A stretch of 64,000 nucleotides of DNA from Anastatus disparis (GCA_017163975.1 JAFFSR010000008.1:567501-631500), one strand, 5' to 3'; counted from the stretch's first letter, positions 43,568 through 57,292 are shown. The notes: generated by a model not told the origin, from the sequence alone. Made by a program: numbers and translations.

Positions 43568-44450
43568 TATATAGGGTAAGTGTGCCAGTTATCGTTGCCC
43601 CCCCCGACTACCGTGCTCCTTCGATATTTTAATACATTAAGATAGGTTTAAGCCTTAATCAATAATACAAAAAAATTTTTTTAATATTTTTGAAGTATAA
43701 TTTAACTATTAGAAAAATAAAAATTTAATTTATCAACGTTTTATATTGTATACATAATGTTTGAAATTTTTGTAACGTGATTTATGCGTTTTTAGTGCGC
43801 GCGTTATCAAAAAGCTTAAGGATTGCATGTTTAATTCAATCATTTAAAGTATTAAAAAATGTATATTAATAATATATATATGCATTTTACTATATTAAAA
43901 TACTTACAAATTTCGAAAAAACTTACAATTTGTGTTTTTAAATTATTTTTTATTATTTATTTATAAAATATAGTAACTGGAACAGATTTAAGCATATGAT
44001 TCAATTATCGTGCACGATAACTAAACCAATTTTTTTGTATAATCTTAGTTATCGTGCCCTCTAACATGTGAGCATCGAAGAAAACATAACCTCAAAAAAA
44101 GATAAATCGACGAAAAATGCACGGTATTCGACGCTCGATATTTGGTCGAGGGCTTGCTTACTGACAAAACGCATTTAGTTGGGGGCGCGGAAACTGACAC
44201 ACGGTATATAAAAATCTGAAAATTGAGCAACACGGTATTTGACGCATGCATCTATTCTTATATTTTTAATAATATTTCAAATATTTTTCTATACATAATT
44301 AATCAATCATGCTTATTAAATGAAAGATGCTTCAACGTTTATAACTGATGTCAATAGTTATCAAGCATTAATAGAAAAATCTGTTTAATTTGATAAAATC
44401 TGTAAGAGGTTACGTTAAACCCACGGTAACTGGCACATTTACCCTATATA
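43568..44450. mobile_element. DNA element with ~33-bp terminal inverted repeats
   Basis: Left end TATATAGGGTAAGTGTGCCA, right end the inverted counterpart (TGGCACATTTACCCTATATA). Non-coding interior of about 820 bp with further short GTTATCGTGC phrases. Superfamily not assigned. It lies 28 bp from the neighbouring TTAA MITE. Confidence 0.65.
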
Positions 44451-44536
44451 GATATAGTAAAATGAATATAGAAATGAAATGTTCTACTTCTTTTAATAAA
44501 AAATATTATCAATAATTGATTGTTAATAATAAAACA

Positions 44537-45140
44537 TATGAGGTAACTTTTTAACATTATTAATCAACATTCAATTCCTATAAGAAATGAAAATATGATT
44601 ATTCTATTTAAAGTTCGAAGATAGAAATTAAAATATAGAAGATTAGCTTTTTTAGTTAATAAACAATAAAATAAATTATTAAAAGTAGTCTTTTGGGATG
44701 TAAAGGAAACAGAATGTTTTTTTTTACAAATATATTTATCTTAATTAAATAATTCTTTGGCAAACATATAGAACGAATTTTATCAAACATTCTATTTCCT
44801 AATATGGTCAATGTCCCAATCGCTACTCACGAATTACTAACCGCTCAATGTTATTTAGATACGAAAAAAAATTTTTAACAACGAGCGGCTGGTAAAAGGT
44901 TCGTGAGTAGCGATTGGGACATTGACTATATATAATTCTTTAGTGAGAAATAGAACTTCATAGAAGGTTTATGAAATAATATAAAAGAGCGTAAATCCAT
45001 CAAAGCTCTCTCATTTTCTCTTAGATGTTCTATCATGTAACATCTAAGATGGATTCTATATCATTCTTGATCCGACTCTCTACGCTGTGTCATGTAGAGA
45101 CTCGCTTACGATAAGATTCTCGTTACGTTTAATTGTTTAT
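44537..45140. repeat. Dispersed repeat, copy 2, carrying an insertion
   Basis: Same repeat as 31297-31780, but split by the 120-bp hairpin at 44807-44926 and ended by the 540-bp MITE at 45141. Comparison with copy 1 supplies the uninterrupted site. Confidence 0.75.
44807..44926. mobile_element. 120-bp hairpin MITE at a TA site
   Basis: Arms GTCAATGTCCCAATCGCTAC and its complement enclose about 60 bp. Copy 1 of the host repeat reads straight through TAATATATAATTC at this point, so the insertion boundaries and a TA-type target are directly visible. Fits a Tc1/mariner-type MITE. Confidence 0.8.
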
Positions 45141-45680
45141 TTAAGAGGCGGTCGGAACCATTCGCCGCTTGGTGGCCCTGCGGTCAGGTGAGAAAAAAAT
45201 ATAAAATATTTTTTATACAGCAATTTAAAATTTACTGAAACAATAATATACTTTTAATCTTGTCATTTCCTCTAGCCATATATATGTAGAATAATTATTA
45301 ATACTTATCTTGTTTGAAAAGTCTAAAATATTGTTATAAAGCGAAAAATGCGGCGCGAGGTAGAGCCGACGTAAACATTAGTATACATCATTCTTTAGTA
45401 TTGCTCTCTCTGTCGTACTAAAGGAAGGTGCACGCATGTTTACATCGATCCTACTTTGCATCGCATTTTTCGCTTTATAACAATATTTTAGACTTTTCAA
45501 ACAAGATAAGTATTAATAATTATTCTACATATATATGGCTAGAGAAAATGACAACATTAAAAGTATATTGTCGTCTCAGAAAATTGTAAATAACTGTATA
45601 AAAAATATTTAATAGATTTCTCTCACCTGACCGCAGCGCCACCCTATATGTAGCGGCGAATAGACCCGACCGCCTCTTAA
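45141..45680. mobile_element. 540-bp TTAA-flanked foldback MITE, copy 2
   Basis: Same length and sequence family as 39719-40258 but in opposite orientation: here the GGAACCATTCGCCGCTTGG end is on the left. TTAA at both edges. The two copies differ at few positions, suggesting recent activity of the family. Confidence 0.88.
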
Positions 45681-45837
45681 ATAAATTTGTAATTTATTTT
45701 AAAAGGATTAATTATATTATATAAATTCGAAAATTTAAAATTAATAAAATTGAATCTAAATTCATTAAATTAAATCTGTTATGCATTAATTCCAGATAAT
45801 AAAGGTAGCAACGCATCTTATCTTTTAAGTGCACATC

Positions 45838-46032
45838 ATCGCACGTTCAATAGTAAAGTATCCAGAAAACGTCGTCGATTATTGTACTTTCATAAAATGC
45901 ATTCATGAAAAGGAAATAATATCGCACTTCCAATAGTAAAGCATCTAGCAGAGGTCGTCGATTATATATCCTTGCATAATTATTAAAATCGCATCTCTGA
46001 TACTACAGTATTTAGAGGAGATCGTCGATTCT
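45838..46032. repeat. Three degenerate tandem units (67-83 bp)
   Basis: Phrases ATCGCACGTTCAATAGTAAA, ATCGCACTTCCAATAGTAAA and ATCGCATCTCTGATACTACA start at 45838, 45921 and 45988. Each is followed by a GTCGTCGATT or ATCGTCGATT phrase. Meaning unknown. Confidence 0.7.
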
Positions 46033-49000
46033 GGTGTTTTAATTCTTCCTGCCCTATAGATTATGTGACTAATGCAAGTCAAGAACTTATTAATGTAAGT
46101 CTAATCTATATTTTAATAGTTTATTATTAATATTATTTGTCCACCGTGGATCCTGCAAAACGCAATGTTACAAGATAATAGTTGACAATAATACTTTATA
46201 TAAAGTTGAGTTTGAGATTATAATAAGGTAAAAGTATCAGTAACAAAACACTTCGTAAGTTATGTCCCCATTGAAAGACACTTTAATAAAATATAACATA
46301 AAACATATTCAAATGTATATAATCTAATGGTAAAACTTTATTTATGTTTCTGAATTAATTTATAAAGCGAATGTACAAATGCGATATAAATTGTTCGAAA
46401 AAAAAATTGAAAAAATATGTAACTGCACGTATTTTGAAACAAGTATTTAAAGCTACGAACACGTTAATTCACAGTTGACTCTCTTTAATAAAAACTCATA
46501 AAATACAACAATAAGTAATTTGACGGTTTTTAAAAGGAAATAGTATATTACGTTCTGTGGTACGAAAATGGGTTATTACACGCCCATATGATAACCTATT
46601 ATCGTATCGAAGACCGTATACGATTTTTCTTCATGCCCGGCTGGTACTTCGCTATCCTAAAAAATAAAAATTCCGTTTCAATTGAAAAAATGCACCAAAA
46701 ACGTCTTTAAGTGAAAAGTCGCTTGATACTTCAATTTATTGTAGCGCACATGCGCAATAAACTATGTAAGTTTAAGATCACGAAAAAGAGAGTGAGAGAA
46801 AACCGAAATAAGAATCCTATAGCGGCTAACATAAGATCCATAATACATATATTGAAATAATAATTCAAATAAAAAAACGTAAAAAATAAATAAAAAATTT
46901 TATACATCGCGTTCATCTCAACATTTTATGTGTATAAAAACAATTATAAAATGTAAAAGTATCGTGAGTTAAAGTTGTGTGCATAAACAGAAGATTTAAA
47001 TTTATTTTTATTTTAAACAAACGTGTTTATTTAATAACTGCAAGTACAGTTACAATGTGTGATTCTTAATTTTAATAATAAGTGCATAATGGTTCAACGG
47101 TAACTCTGTTAAATGTATTTTATATTCATTTTTGTTATTTTACTGTTTGTTTATTTTTTGTAACTATCGAAAGAGAATAGAAATTCTAATACTGAAAATA
47201 TTCTTTACAATTATTATCATTTAATGAATTAAAGTGGAAATAAATAAAACGTAAAATATTCGTTGTATTTAATTTAAATGCATTTTTTTTCATTATATCT
47301 TTTTCAATCATAATATAAACAGTTAATTATATAAAAGAAAGTAATAAGAAAGTTCGTAAAGTATTTTCATTTTTAAAAATTCTTTATTTATATTTCTTTT
47401 GTGTAAATTTCGCAATTATTTCTATAACTATTAACTAAAGCTGAAAATAAAATTTTGATTGGTATTATGTAAATATAAAATTTTTTGTAATTCAGGTGTT
47501 TTTAATATTAGAAAATTTGAATAAAATCTATATAGGAAAAGATTTTACAGTATTATTTTACAATTATTCTGGAAAGAAATAAAAAATTTTTATAATATAA
47601 TTAATGATTATTAATTTATTAATCAAGAAAAAAATTAATTATTATTTAAAAAAAAAGAGAAGATGTAACCAATAATAAAAAATATTACACAGAATTTTAT
47701 ATTTTAATTCATATACTAAATATTAGATGATTATTATTAATGACTAATATTAGATAACTGATTACTGCCATTACGAAAAATTGTCCAGAATAATTATACA
47801 TATTTTCAAATTCTTAACGTTTCAAGTTAATAATCTAATAATTTAATTAATGCTCAAAGAAAATTCCATATTTACATTATCATAGAATTATTATTTACAT
47901 TTTTTTTGTTTTGTAAATATTTTTTTTTTATTTTAATTTTTATGCTTTTATCTTTTATTTAAATTATTAATTAAAATTAGCTGAAAAAAAAGATTATATA
48001 TTCTTAATTTATAACCTACTGTATACAAATCATTCTACTTTAATAATTTAAACAAAATAATCAAAAGAATGTATGTTTAATTGAATTTTAAGTTATAAAA
48101 ATGAAGTAGTTATTTTTATAAGCATGAATGATTTTATATATAATGTAATTAAGTAAAGAGAGAATAATTTAATGAGTAATTATTTTACACTAGAAAAGAA
48201 ATTTGAAATGAATGTTAAGTTATAATAATATTTTCCTTACAAAAATTGAATGAATTTGAGAAAAGCTAATTTAAAAGATTTAAACTATTTTATAATTGTA
48301 AAAAAAAATTATTTTTAGGTTAGCAGAAAAGAAATTTAATACAGATTAGAAATCATGCAATCTAAAGGATAGTATTCATATTATAACAAAGTTTTAGATT
48401 TAATTAATATAATATTGTTGTGATGATTTAGCAAAAGAATCTAAATAAAAACAAAATGAATGAAAGAAAAGTATTGAATAATATATAGTATGCTAATATA
48501 AAAAAGTAAATTTAAATATGAATCAAGTAAAAAATCATACAATAAAACAAAAAAAATATTAATGATAATAGTAAAATTAATAAAAGAAAATTGATGTTAA
48601 TATAAATCTAATGATTATTAATATGTGTATATATACATTTTTGTAAAGACTTGTTTTATATGTCAACTTAAATTTTTCATACTACCAAATTATTGATAAA
48701 AGAAATTTAAACAATATATATTCTTAATTTTGTATTATTATTTATAAGTCAAATTGAATGAATGTATTACAGTGTTATTTCTAAATTATCATTATTTCAA
48801 TTTTTTAAATTTTATTATTACTATCCTGTTTTCATAATATTTTTACTTAAAATCATTAATTGAATGATTATTAAAATTTTTGAATTGTTAACAAGTATTA
48901 GAAAAATCGCGATATGACGCAAGTTAAAATAGTCATGCACTTAGAAAATAAGAGAAGAACAATTTAAATTGGTAGTATGTTTTAAAATTGGCATTAAAAA

Positions 49001-49059
49001 CTAAAATTCATGTGAAAGAGATTTAATTTTTTAGTAAGTTGAAACTGTGATTACCACTG
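46033..49059. other. Very AT-rich DNA
   Basis: About 3 kb with long A/T-only stretches. The open frame at 46731-46916 (minus) has no motif. No element ends recognised. Confidence 0.55.
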
Positions 49060-50278
49060 TCAAATCGGAATGATTTTTAAGACAGGGTTTAAGTGAGAAG
49101 CTGTAGCACGTCCTTGATTATTTCGTGCTACATCATGCAAAATCTGTAGCTGTTCGTCAAATATTTGGTTGTTAAAATCAAACAATTGTATTTTTTCCTT
49201 GATATACAAAGAGTTATTATTGTCTGATTTGTTTGATGAAAGTTTCGTCTTCCAATTAGTGACGAGTACATCTGTCGAATCGTTGTTAAAATTCATGATT
49301 AAAAATATTGGACTTATTTCAGATATGAAGTCTTTATAAAATTTCATTGCCGACATTAAGAACTTGTTAATTTTTTTATTATAAATATGCGATTCTGAAT
49401 TAATTTTCGTAATAGATTCAAGATTAACAGGCGTTGAAACTGGAAACGCGTTGTCATTAAAAATATCTGATTTTGATTTTAGTTCTTTTGGTTTCCTAGA
49501 TTCAAAGTTTCCTAGAGTCTGTATGTGTTTTAAGAATTTCTAAATTTGCATTGTCCGCTGATTTTATAGTCACGTCATTTTCAAAATTTTTAATTGTATC
49601 TGTGTCTGTCTCGATATTTATTTTGTTTTTATTAATGAAATTATTGTCTACGGTCTGTATATCTTAAATTTCCGATTGTAAATTTTGAATATTTGAGATA
49701 TTTACGATATTTAATGATTTTTGACGTTTTAGACGGCCGAATTTCTCGATTTGTATAGCATCAATCGCGCATTCATGTAAGTTACAATAATTTTTTCGAA
49801 GTTTAATCTCGATTTCGGGTTTAAGACCCTTAATAAATGCTTCTAACACATTCCGTTCGATAAAACATTGTATAACACTATTGAAAGAACCTTCTACAAA
49901 ATATAGATTCAATATCTCTCTTTTTAAAATTTGTAACCGGTTAGCGTAGGCGATTACCCTTTCCTTGTCATTTTGAAAAACATTCGTCAATTTTATGAGG
50001 ATCTGTAAGGCAGATTCAGGTGCCTTAAAGAATGAGATTATGGAATATTTAAAATCGTTGAAATTTTTAAAAGTTTCATACTGAGTTGCTCTATATGCTT
50101 CTCCTGGTAACTTGGCTTTCATGATTTTGACTAAGCTTGCCTCGAATTTGAGATCTATGATTGTTAATGCGTGTTCACATTAAAATAAATATTCGTGGAC
50201 GGACATATTCGTCCCATCATATGAAGGTATAAAAGTTATGGCAACCTCGAAAGCCTCTAGATCGTAATTATGAGCCAT
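49060..50278 (-). pseudogene. Ty3/gypsy (errantivirus-like) Gag remnant
   Basis: Minus-strand ATG at 50278 (MAHNYDLEAFEVAITFIPSY). A single TAA about codon 33 interrupts the frame, which then runs to 49664. Family signs: FKNFNDFKYSIISFF, ERVIAYANRLQILKREI, FIKGLKPEIEIKLR, then NLHECAIDAIQIEK, the usual order in gypsy-type Gag capsid domains. Downstream the sequence continues with stops to a last open piece (49060-49356; FYKDFISEISPIFLIMNF). No pol follows in the next 2 kb. Assignment to errantiviruses specifically is only a suggestion. Confidence 0.7.
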
Positions 50279-53057
50279 TTTAAAATTATTAGATTCCGAC
50301 TTAAATCATTCGAACGTTTTACGATTGATGTTTATTTATTAAAAATATGAAGTGATTTATGCTTTTACTATATGAATAAAATAATTTCATTTTGCATGTC
50401 GTTTTTATTTTGATCTCGATAATTAGATTTAATGTAAAGCATGAGAAAGAGGGTTTTAATAGCAGCTGAGTTTATTAAGAGTTAAAGTTTAGTTTGAGTT
50501 TGAAAATAATTTTTATTTAAAAAAAAAATTTTTTTTAATACTTGCAGTGTTATTTGATTTTTTTTTTTTTTAATTATTGAATTGAATTATAGTAATTGAA
50601 TCGAATAATTACTTAAATGATTTATTATATTATTAATATGGAAACAAAAAAAATTAAATTGAAAGAAAGAAACCAAACTAATTTATTTTGAATGTATTTT
50701 CTTATTTAAGAGCAATTAATGAAATGATTGGATTTTTATTTATAATAAATGAACTATTATGAAAGAAAATTTATGATTTTATGTATGATAACGCGCAAGG
50801 AAAATTATTTTTATGATTTTTGTTATTTAAATTAAAAAAGCTTTGTCAAATGTAGCAGTAAATTTAAGTGTATATTTTAGTGTCAAATTATAAGTATTTA
50901 TCTTATGATAGCTCTTATATATTTTTGCTTTTAAAAGAAAATAAACAATAATTGTATAGTTGTACACTCTTAAAATACTTTTCTGTTTTTATTTTCAACC
51001 AAAGTTAACGCATTCTATTACTAATCCTTTTATATTCTCAAATGTGACAAAGTTTATTATAAAAAAAGGAAAAAGTGAAAATAGTTTTTATTTATTAAAT
51101 TAAATGTTTGAGATGAGTTTTTTCTTTTGTAATTGTAAAACAGATTAGAAGAATGATATTTCGTCAACTAGAATAAATGAATAAAATTTCTAAATTAGTT
51201 TTAATAATAATATTCAGTATTATGTGAAATAATATTAATATTTAATATAAAATTGTGACAATAAATAGAGTTTGGTGTTCTTAATATTTGGAAAGGACTG
51301 AAGTAGAAAAGTAAAATGATTTTTAATAATTATTTTAAGTATTTTAATAACTATTTTTGATTTTAATAAAAAGGTAAACTCTAATTTCAAGTAAATATTA
51401 TTGCTAAATAAAGGAAAAAAAAATAATTGACCAAAATATTTAGTACTAATAAAGGTGGATTCGCTAATAATCAAAAGAAAATTTTAATAATAATACTTCT
51501 CAATAATAATTCAGTTTTTCTCTTAATTTTTATCTGATCTAATAATCTATTTTGAAAGCAGAGGATATTTTAAATTTAACATAAAGTATGTGCAAAAAAA
51601 AATTTATTTAATATAATTATATAAGTATGAGAAAAAGAAGAAACAAGTGATAAGCTAAAAATGGTTAAATATATTTGTATAAATTGTTTATTTGAAAAGT
51701 AATTCTTCTTTCTTTTTTAATATCTATAAATGGTTCAAAAATATACTTGTCCTATGATAAATACTTTATGTTTAATAGTTTAATATTTTATACTTGTGAT
51801 ACCTTTGGTTTAATAATTTTTTTTTTAAATTATATTAACTTAATTAATTACTTATTTATGCAAATTTAACAATAAATAAAAGTGAAAATGTCGAATCAGC
51901 TGTTATTAAAATAGAATTTTTACAAAACAAAACAAATGGAAATTTAAAATATAATTAACTATTAACAAAATATATTATGAGATCATTATTAATATGAAAT
52001 TGAATTTTAAGTGTATTCTTATAATAACCGTATTATTATAAAAATATATATAATTTTTTAGATAGAATTATTAAGTTAATGAATTTTTTTTTAAGGAAAT
52101 ATCTGACCAATAAAAAGAGAGAAGTTGAAAACTATTCAATAGTAAAAAATAATCTTCACTTCTTGAGTGTTTGAATATTTAAATTTCATATCACTAATTG
52201 AAGATTACTTTATTTTTATTATTCAAGCTGTTTTAAAGTATTTAAATTATTAATTGTAAAAAGATTGAGATGAATTATAATTGATTTACAATTTAATTCT
52301 ATACTGATATTATATTTTCTTTTTAATAAAGCAAAAAGAAATGCAATGATTCTATGTGTATATATTTTTTTATACAAAAATAGAATAAGAATAAATGTTT
52401 TAGAGATGAATTTTCTCCAATCATCCATTAAAGATTTTAATAGTTTGAGTTAAATTATTTATGGATGAACATTGAAGCCAATTATTTACTGTTATTATTT
52501 TTTTTTATATATTCAAGTATTAAAATGTAGTAATTTAGAATCAAAAGTACAATATGAAAGTAATTGAAAGAAAATTGTTTGAATATTTCAGCGTATTCTA
52601 AATAATGATTTTTTTATCACTTCTTTTTACAAATAGAAAATATATATTTTTTTTCTAAAAAACTTTTTCAGTAACATAGTTAACACTTAACATTAACGAC
52701 AGGATAGTGCACTTTTAAGACTTATTCACAATAAAAAAAGTTATTGCAATTTAATTTACAAAACATTCAATTGAAAATGGTTTGAGACTTGTGAAAATTG
52801 AAGATTTTATATTTAAACATTGAAAATTTTTAAGAACACAAACTTATAAAAACAACAATAATTTTTTTTTTAAAGATATCGACTCCTGAGCACTCCAAAA
52901 AGATCTATGTGACGTCTGAAGGACGCACATGCAAAAAAAAATAATTGTTTGGGGTCGATTGAGGGTTTATTTTGGTAGCCGTAGGGTTTTTCACCTAATA
53001 ACTACCTCTTTTAAATTTTTGAATTATTGTTTTTGTGATAAGGTAGGAAAAGGATAT
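50279..53057. other. Very AT-rich DNA
   Basis: No gene or RNA recognised. Short open frames on both strands are composed of Leu, Ile, Lys, Asn and Phe, as expected from base composition. The last 200 bp before the palindrome are less AT-rich (for example GGGGTCGATTGAGGG) but unidentified. Confidence 0.55.
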
Positions 53058-55130
53058 AGTCTAGGAGCCCAGAGGGTTTCGTATGAAGTTAGAGGTCCCA
53101 CCAAGCAAGTAGGTGATTTGTATGTATTTTGAGCTGCTGAATCTAAATTTGCAACTTGTTTTTAGCGCAAGTGGTCAAGTAATTTGTTATAAACAAATTG
53201 ATTGTTTAAATGGCTATAGTTTATGAACTACAATAGATGCAGTGATTTTCTCTGCGAAAACTTGTTCTTCAATAAAAAAAACAAAAAAAATCGTTTTTGT
53301 TGCATGTCAATTCGATGATTAGAACCAGATATATGGCAGATATATTGCAAAAAAACATAGAGACATAGCGCTAGCGTGGAACGCCCTGGTAAAAAACCTT
53401 ATAACTCGACTACTAATTAATATTTTTTGAAGTTCAACATGTGTTTGAAAAATGTCAGAGTCTCAGCTTTGACGATGAATTGTTATGTATTACTTTCAAG
53501 TGTTAATAAATATGCTAGGATGATTTGAAGCAGAAAAAATTTTCAATTTTTCAGAATCTTGTTTGTTTATAAGGAAATGATATAGGTTAGCGAACAAAAT
53601 ATTTCTATATTTTTTATAAAGAATGATAGGAAATTTGATCTAGTTTAAGAATCTGTCCGGTTTTTCAAATTTAAGCAAGTAGAACCTGAGATATCGCAAA
53701 TTTAAGCTGTAGCGCCAACTCCTTGCAATACGACATATGTGTGCAATACGGCGATCGCTTTCCTTATTAAAAATTCTTTTATTATAAGATAAGTAATTTC
53801 ATTTTTTTGTAATACAATTAATTTTAACTCTGTATTAGGAAATTAAATAAAAATTTTATAAAAAAGGATTCAGCTAAAAATAGATGACTCTAATAAATCG
53901 GAAGGTTAAAACAAATTTTTCGAATAAAATAGATTGTTGTTCTTTTTGCAATTGCAAAAAAATAAACCAATGTAAAAATACTCCATAAGTTGAGTAAATT
54001 GTTTACTATTATAGTAGAAAAATCAATGATTATTTAAAACCCTAAATCTACTTCATTTAAATGTATTATACACTTCGAGCATATACTACTGGAGAAAGCC
54101 TCCGAATGGCAGAAAGCGTTACAAGGCGAAGAGAGAGAAAGCCTCTATTTTGGTACGTGCTGTCTCTCTCTCGCCTGATTTGATTGGCTGCTTCTGTTTC
54201 TCACTAAGAAAGTGAGAGAGAGATAGCACGTACCAAAATAGAAGCTTTTTCTCTCTTCGCCTTGTAACGTAGTTATTAGCTGGGAGGCTTCCTCCAGTAG
54301 TATATGCTCGAAGATTATACATCATTAATATTATGACAAAGTATATAAAATAGAGTCGAGTCAAAAGTGATTTCATTAGAAAAGGATGAGATTACTTACC
54401 TTATAATGGAAGAATTTTTAATAAGGAAAGCGATCGCTATATTGCACACATATGTCGTATTGCAAGGAGTTGGCGCTACAGCTTAAATTTGCGATATCTC
54501 AGGTTCTACTTACTTGAATTTGCAAAACTAGACAGATTCTTAAATTAGATCAAATTTCCTATCATTCTATATCAAAAATATAGAAATATTTTGTTCGCTA
54601 ACCTATATTATTTCGTTATAAACAAACACAATTCTGAAAAATTGAAAATTTTTTCTGCTTCAAATCATTCTAGCTTATTTATCAACATTTGAAAGTACTA
54701 TATAACAATTTATCATTAAAGCTGAGGCTCTGACATTTTTCAAACACATGTTGAACTTCAAAAAATATCAATTAGTAGTCGAGTTATAAGGTTTCTTACC
54801 AGGGCGTTCCACGCTAGCGCTACGTCTCTATGTTTTTTTGCAATATATTTGCCATATCTCTGGTTCTAATTATCGAATCGAAACGCAACAAAAACGATTT
54901 TTTTTGTTTTTTTTATTAAAGAACAAGTTTTTGCAGAGAAAATTACTGCATCTATTGTAGTTCATAAATTATAGTCATTTAAACAATTAATTTGTTTATA
55001 ACAAATTACTCGACTACTTGCGCGAAAAGCAAGTTGCAAATTCGGATTCAGCGGCTCAAAATACATATAAATCACCTGCTTGCTTGGTGGGACCTCTAAC
55101 TTCATACGAAACCCTCTGGGCGCCTAGACT
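53058..55130. repeat. 2.07-kb imperfect palindrome
   Basis: Ends AGTCTAGGAGCCCAGAGGG and inverse AGTCTAGGCGCCCAGAGGG. Arms match for most of a kilobase (for example GCGATCGC, ACATATGTC and GGAGTTGGCGCTACAGC on both sides). The middle is a second hairpin, about 54066-54318, with arms such as GAGCATATACTACTGGAG and GGCGAAGAGAGAGAAAGC. The left arm has about 200 bp not found on the right. No coding capacity. It could be a large non-autonomous foldback transposon with a nested MITE. Confidence 0.8.
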
Positions 55131-56540
55131 AATATTAGGTAAGCCTAGATGGAACCATACACTAGAGGTCTCAAACTAGGCTGTCGCAACCCTGAGCAAT
55201 TTGCCGGGATACGACAGGAAAGGTGGGAAAAATTATAAAATTGTAAAAATAATGTAACGTCGGGCAATTTTGCCGACTTCTTTTAAACAAAAAAATTCAT
55301 ATTAATATCTTTTCACGAAAATTTCTTTTTTTAAAATACTTTTAATGTGTTTTCCTATAAGACCAACACTTTATTTTTCTGTTAATTATTTTTAAATCAT
55401 TATTTTTCCATTATTATTTTGTCCGATCTGTATATGTTTCGGTGTGAACTCATTTTCTTTTGAGACAAGTGATTATTGTACCTTTTAAATAAAATAAAGT
55501 AAAATACTTCAGCTGTGTAAACAATCGTTAAGGGATACTCTAATCTTGGGTACCTGAAAAATATTATGTAGAAATTCACACGTATTTTCGTGTATATTGA
55601 AACTGCCTGAAAAATTTTACCGTTATCAATTAGAACACCGAGACAGAAACTCATTAAGTTAGGCGCCAAGGAAAAATATACTAATAATTACCTAAGAAAC
55701 TCATAATATTCTTTTGCAAATTAATAAATTTTGTTAATAATAATTTACTCATAATGTATTCTTTTTTTTTATATATCAACACACAAGTTTTATTATAATA
55801 AATAATTTCTTTTCTTCTATAAATAAAATATTTAAAAATTAATAGACATTAAAAAACAAATAAATATAAAAACAAAATTGTTATTATAAAAAACAACATT
55901 AAAGATCATCCCTAGAAAGTTTTAGAAAGAGTATCCCTTTGTTTCAAAAATATGATTTCTTTTCGTTATATTTTAAATAAAACCGATATATGTATATAGA
56001 TATGAAATTATTCATATAAAAAATAACTAATTCTTTTTTATGTAAAATTTTTATAAACTTCTATTCTTTTTCTTTCTTAAAAAACTAATAAATATATATA
56101 TATATATATACATATAACAGTTTTAAATAGTATTTAAAAACAATGTTTAATAATAAAAAAATTGCGTATGCATCAAGCCTACACCACGCTTGAAATTAGA
56201 ATATTGCGTTTCCATTATTTTAAATTTATTTGTTAAATAAAATTTAGAAATTAAGTTTAGTTTTTCAAAAGCGTTGAACAAAAAAAAACAACAAAACCGA
56301 AAATTTTAATTAATCATAATTTTTATACGTTAAGCGTCCTTTTTTATTACCAAGCGTCTTTTTTTTGAGTGAAGCATCTCTCTATTTTTCTTTATTTTCT
56401 TTGACATTTATTTCACTTATATTAATTTAAAACTTTAGTTTTAATTATTGAAAAGTTAATATTAGTATTAATTTTACCTCTTTTATTAAACCCTTTTTAT
56501 TGTTAAACTTGCGTTAGCGTCTTTTTTTATGCGTAATTCT

Positions 56541-56582
<42 letters not shown>

Positions 56583-56836
56583 GTTAATATTAATTGATAA
56601 TGTTTATTTAATTAATATCTATTTCATATTATTCCTTTGTTTTCACTTTTGCAAATAAATAATTTAATTTACTAATTATTAGATTTATTTAAACTAGCTT
56701 ATTTTATTATAGATATTAGTTGAAAAAACATTATAAATTAATACTCTAGTTTCTAGTTTATCTTTTTTTAAATGCGCAATTCGTTATATTTTTAATAACA
56801 ATTAGATTTAAGACAATTTATGTAGCTTACTTTCAA
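55131..56836. other. AT-rich DNA
   Basis: Non-coding. A (TA)n microsatellite lies at about 56543-56578. The open frame 55400-55669 (minus) has no recognised motif. Confidence 0.5.
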
Positions 56837-56940
56837 AAGAGAGAGAAAGAAAAGTAGAAAGAGAGAAAGGTAGAGAAAAGAGAAAGAAAGAAGAAAATAG
56901 ATACTAAGACAGCCAAGTGACAGACAGAAAACAGAATTGA
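56837..56940. promoter_or_regulatory. Purine tract upstream of a core promoter
   Basis: About 65 bp of nearly pure A/G (AGAGAGAGAAAGAAAAGTAG onward). Such tracts act as GAGA-factor sites or, in LTR elements, as polypurine tracts. Which applies here is undecided. Confidence 0.45.
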
Positions 56941-57060
56941 CCAATAGGAAAATTTAAAATTTTGGAAAACTACCCAAGCGGGGGTGGTTAGTCAACGCCC
57001 CAATTCCAGGGTATATAATCCCCAACTAGGGCCCAAAATCTTCAGTGCGCTTTTGAGCGT
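56941..57060 (+). promoter_or_regulatory. CCAAT/TATA/initiator core promoter
   Basis: CCAAT at 56941-56945, TATATAA at 57012-57018 and an arthropod-type initiator TCAGTG at 57042-57047, whose A (57044) lies 31-32 bp after the TATA start. The spacing is canonical. Transcription would run rightward into the 28-bp minisatellite. No ATG-initiated protein of note follows, so an LTR promoter or a non-coding transcript is likely. Confidence 0.6.
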
Positions 57061-57111
57061 GTCTCATAAACACGCTCTCTACTCTCTTCAGGAACTTCAA
57101 GGAAGCAACAG

Positions 57112-57292
57112 CAATTCTCAATTCACTACAAGTCAACAGCAATTCTCAATTCACTACAAGTCAACAGCAATTCTCAATTCACTACAAGTCAACAGCAACT
57201 CTCAATTCACTACAAGTCAACAGCAATTCTCAATTCACTACAAGTCAACAACAATTCTCAATTCACTACAAGTCAACAACAACTCTCTATAC
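57112..57292. repeat. 28-bp minisatellite, about 6.4 copies
   Basis: Unit of the form CAATTCTCAATTCACTACAA plus GTCAACAG, starting just downstream of the promoter. Copies differ at one or two positions. It is open in one plus-strand frame (56984-57316), but that frame lacks an ATG. Confidence 0.9.

Noticed and set aside
53058..55130. A second small Polinton because of AGT/ACT ends
   Set aside because: No coding content and no matching 6-bp flanking repeats; the three-base ends alone are not evidence.
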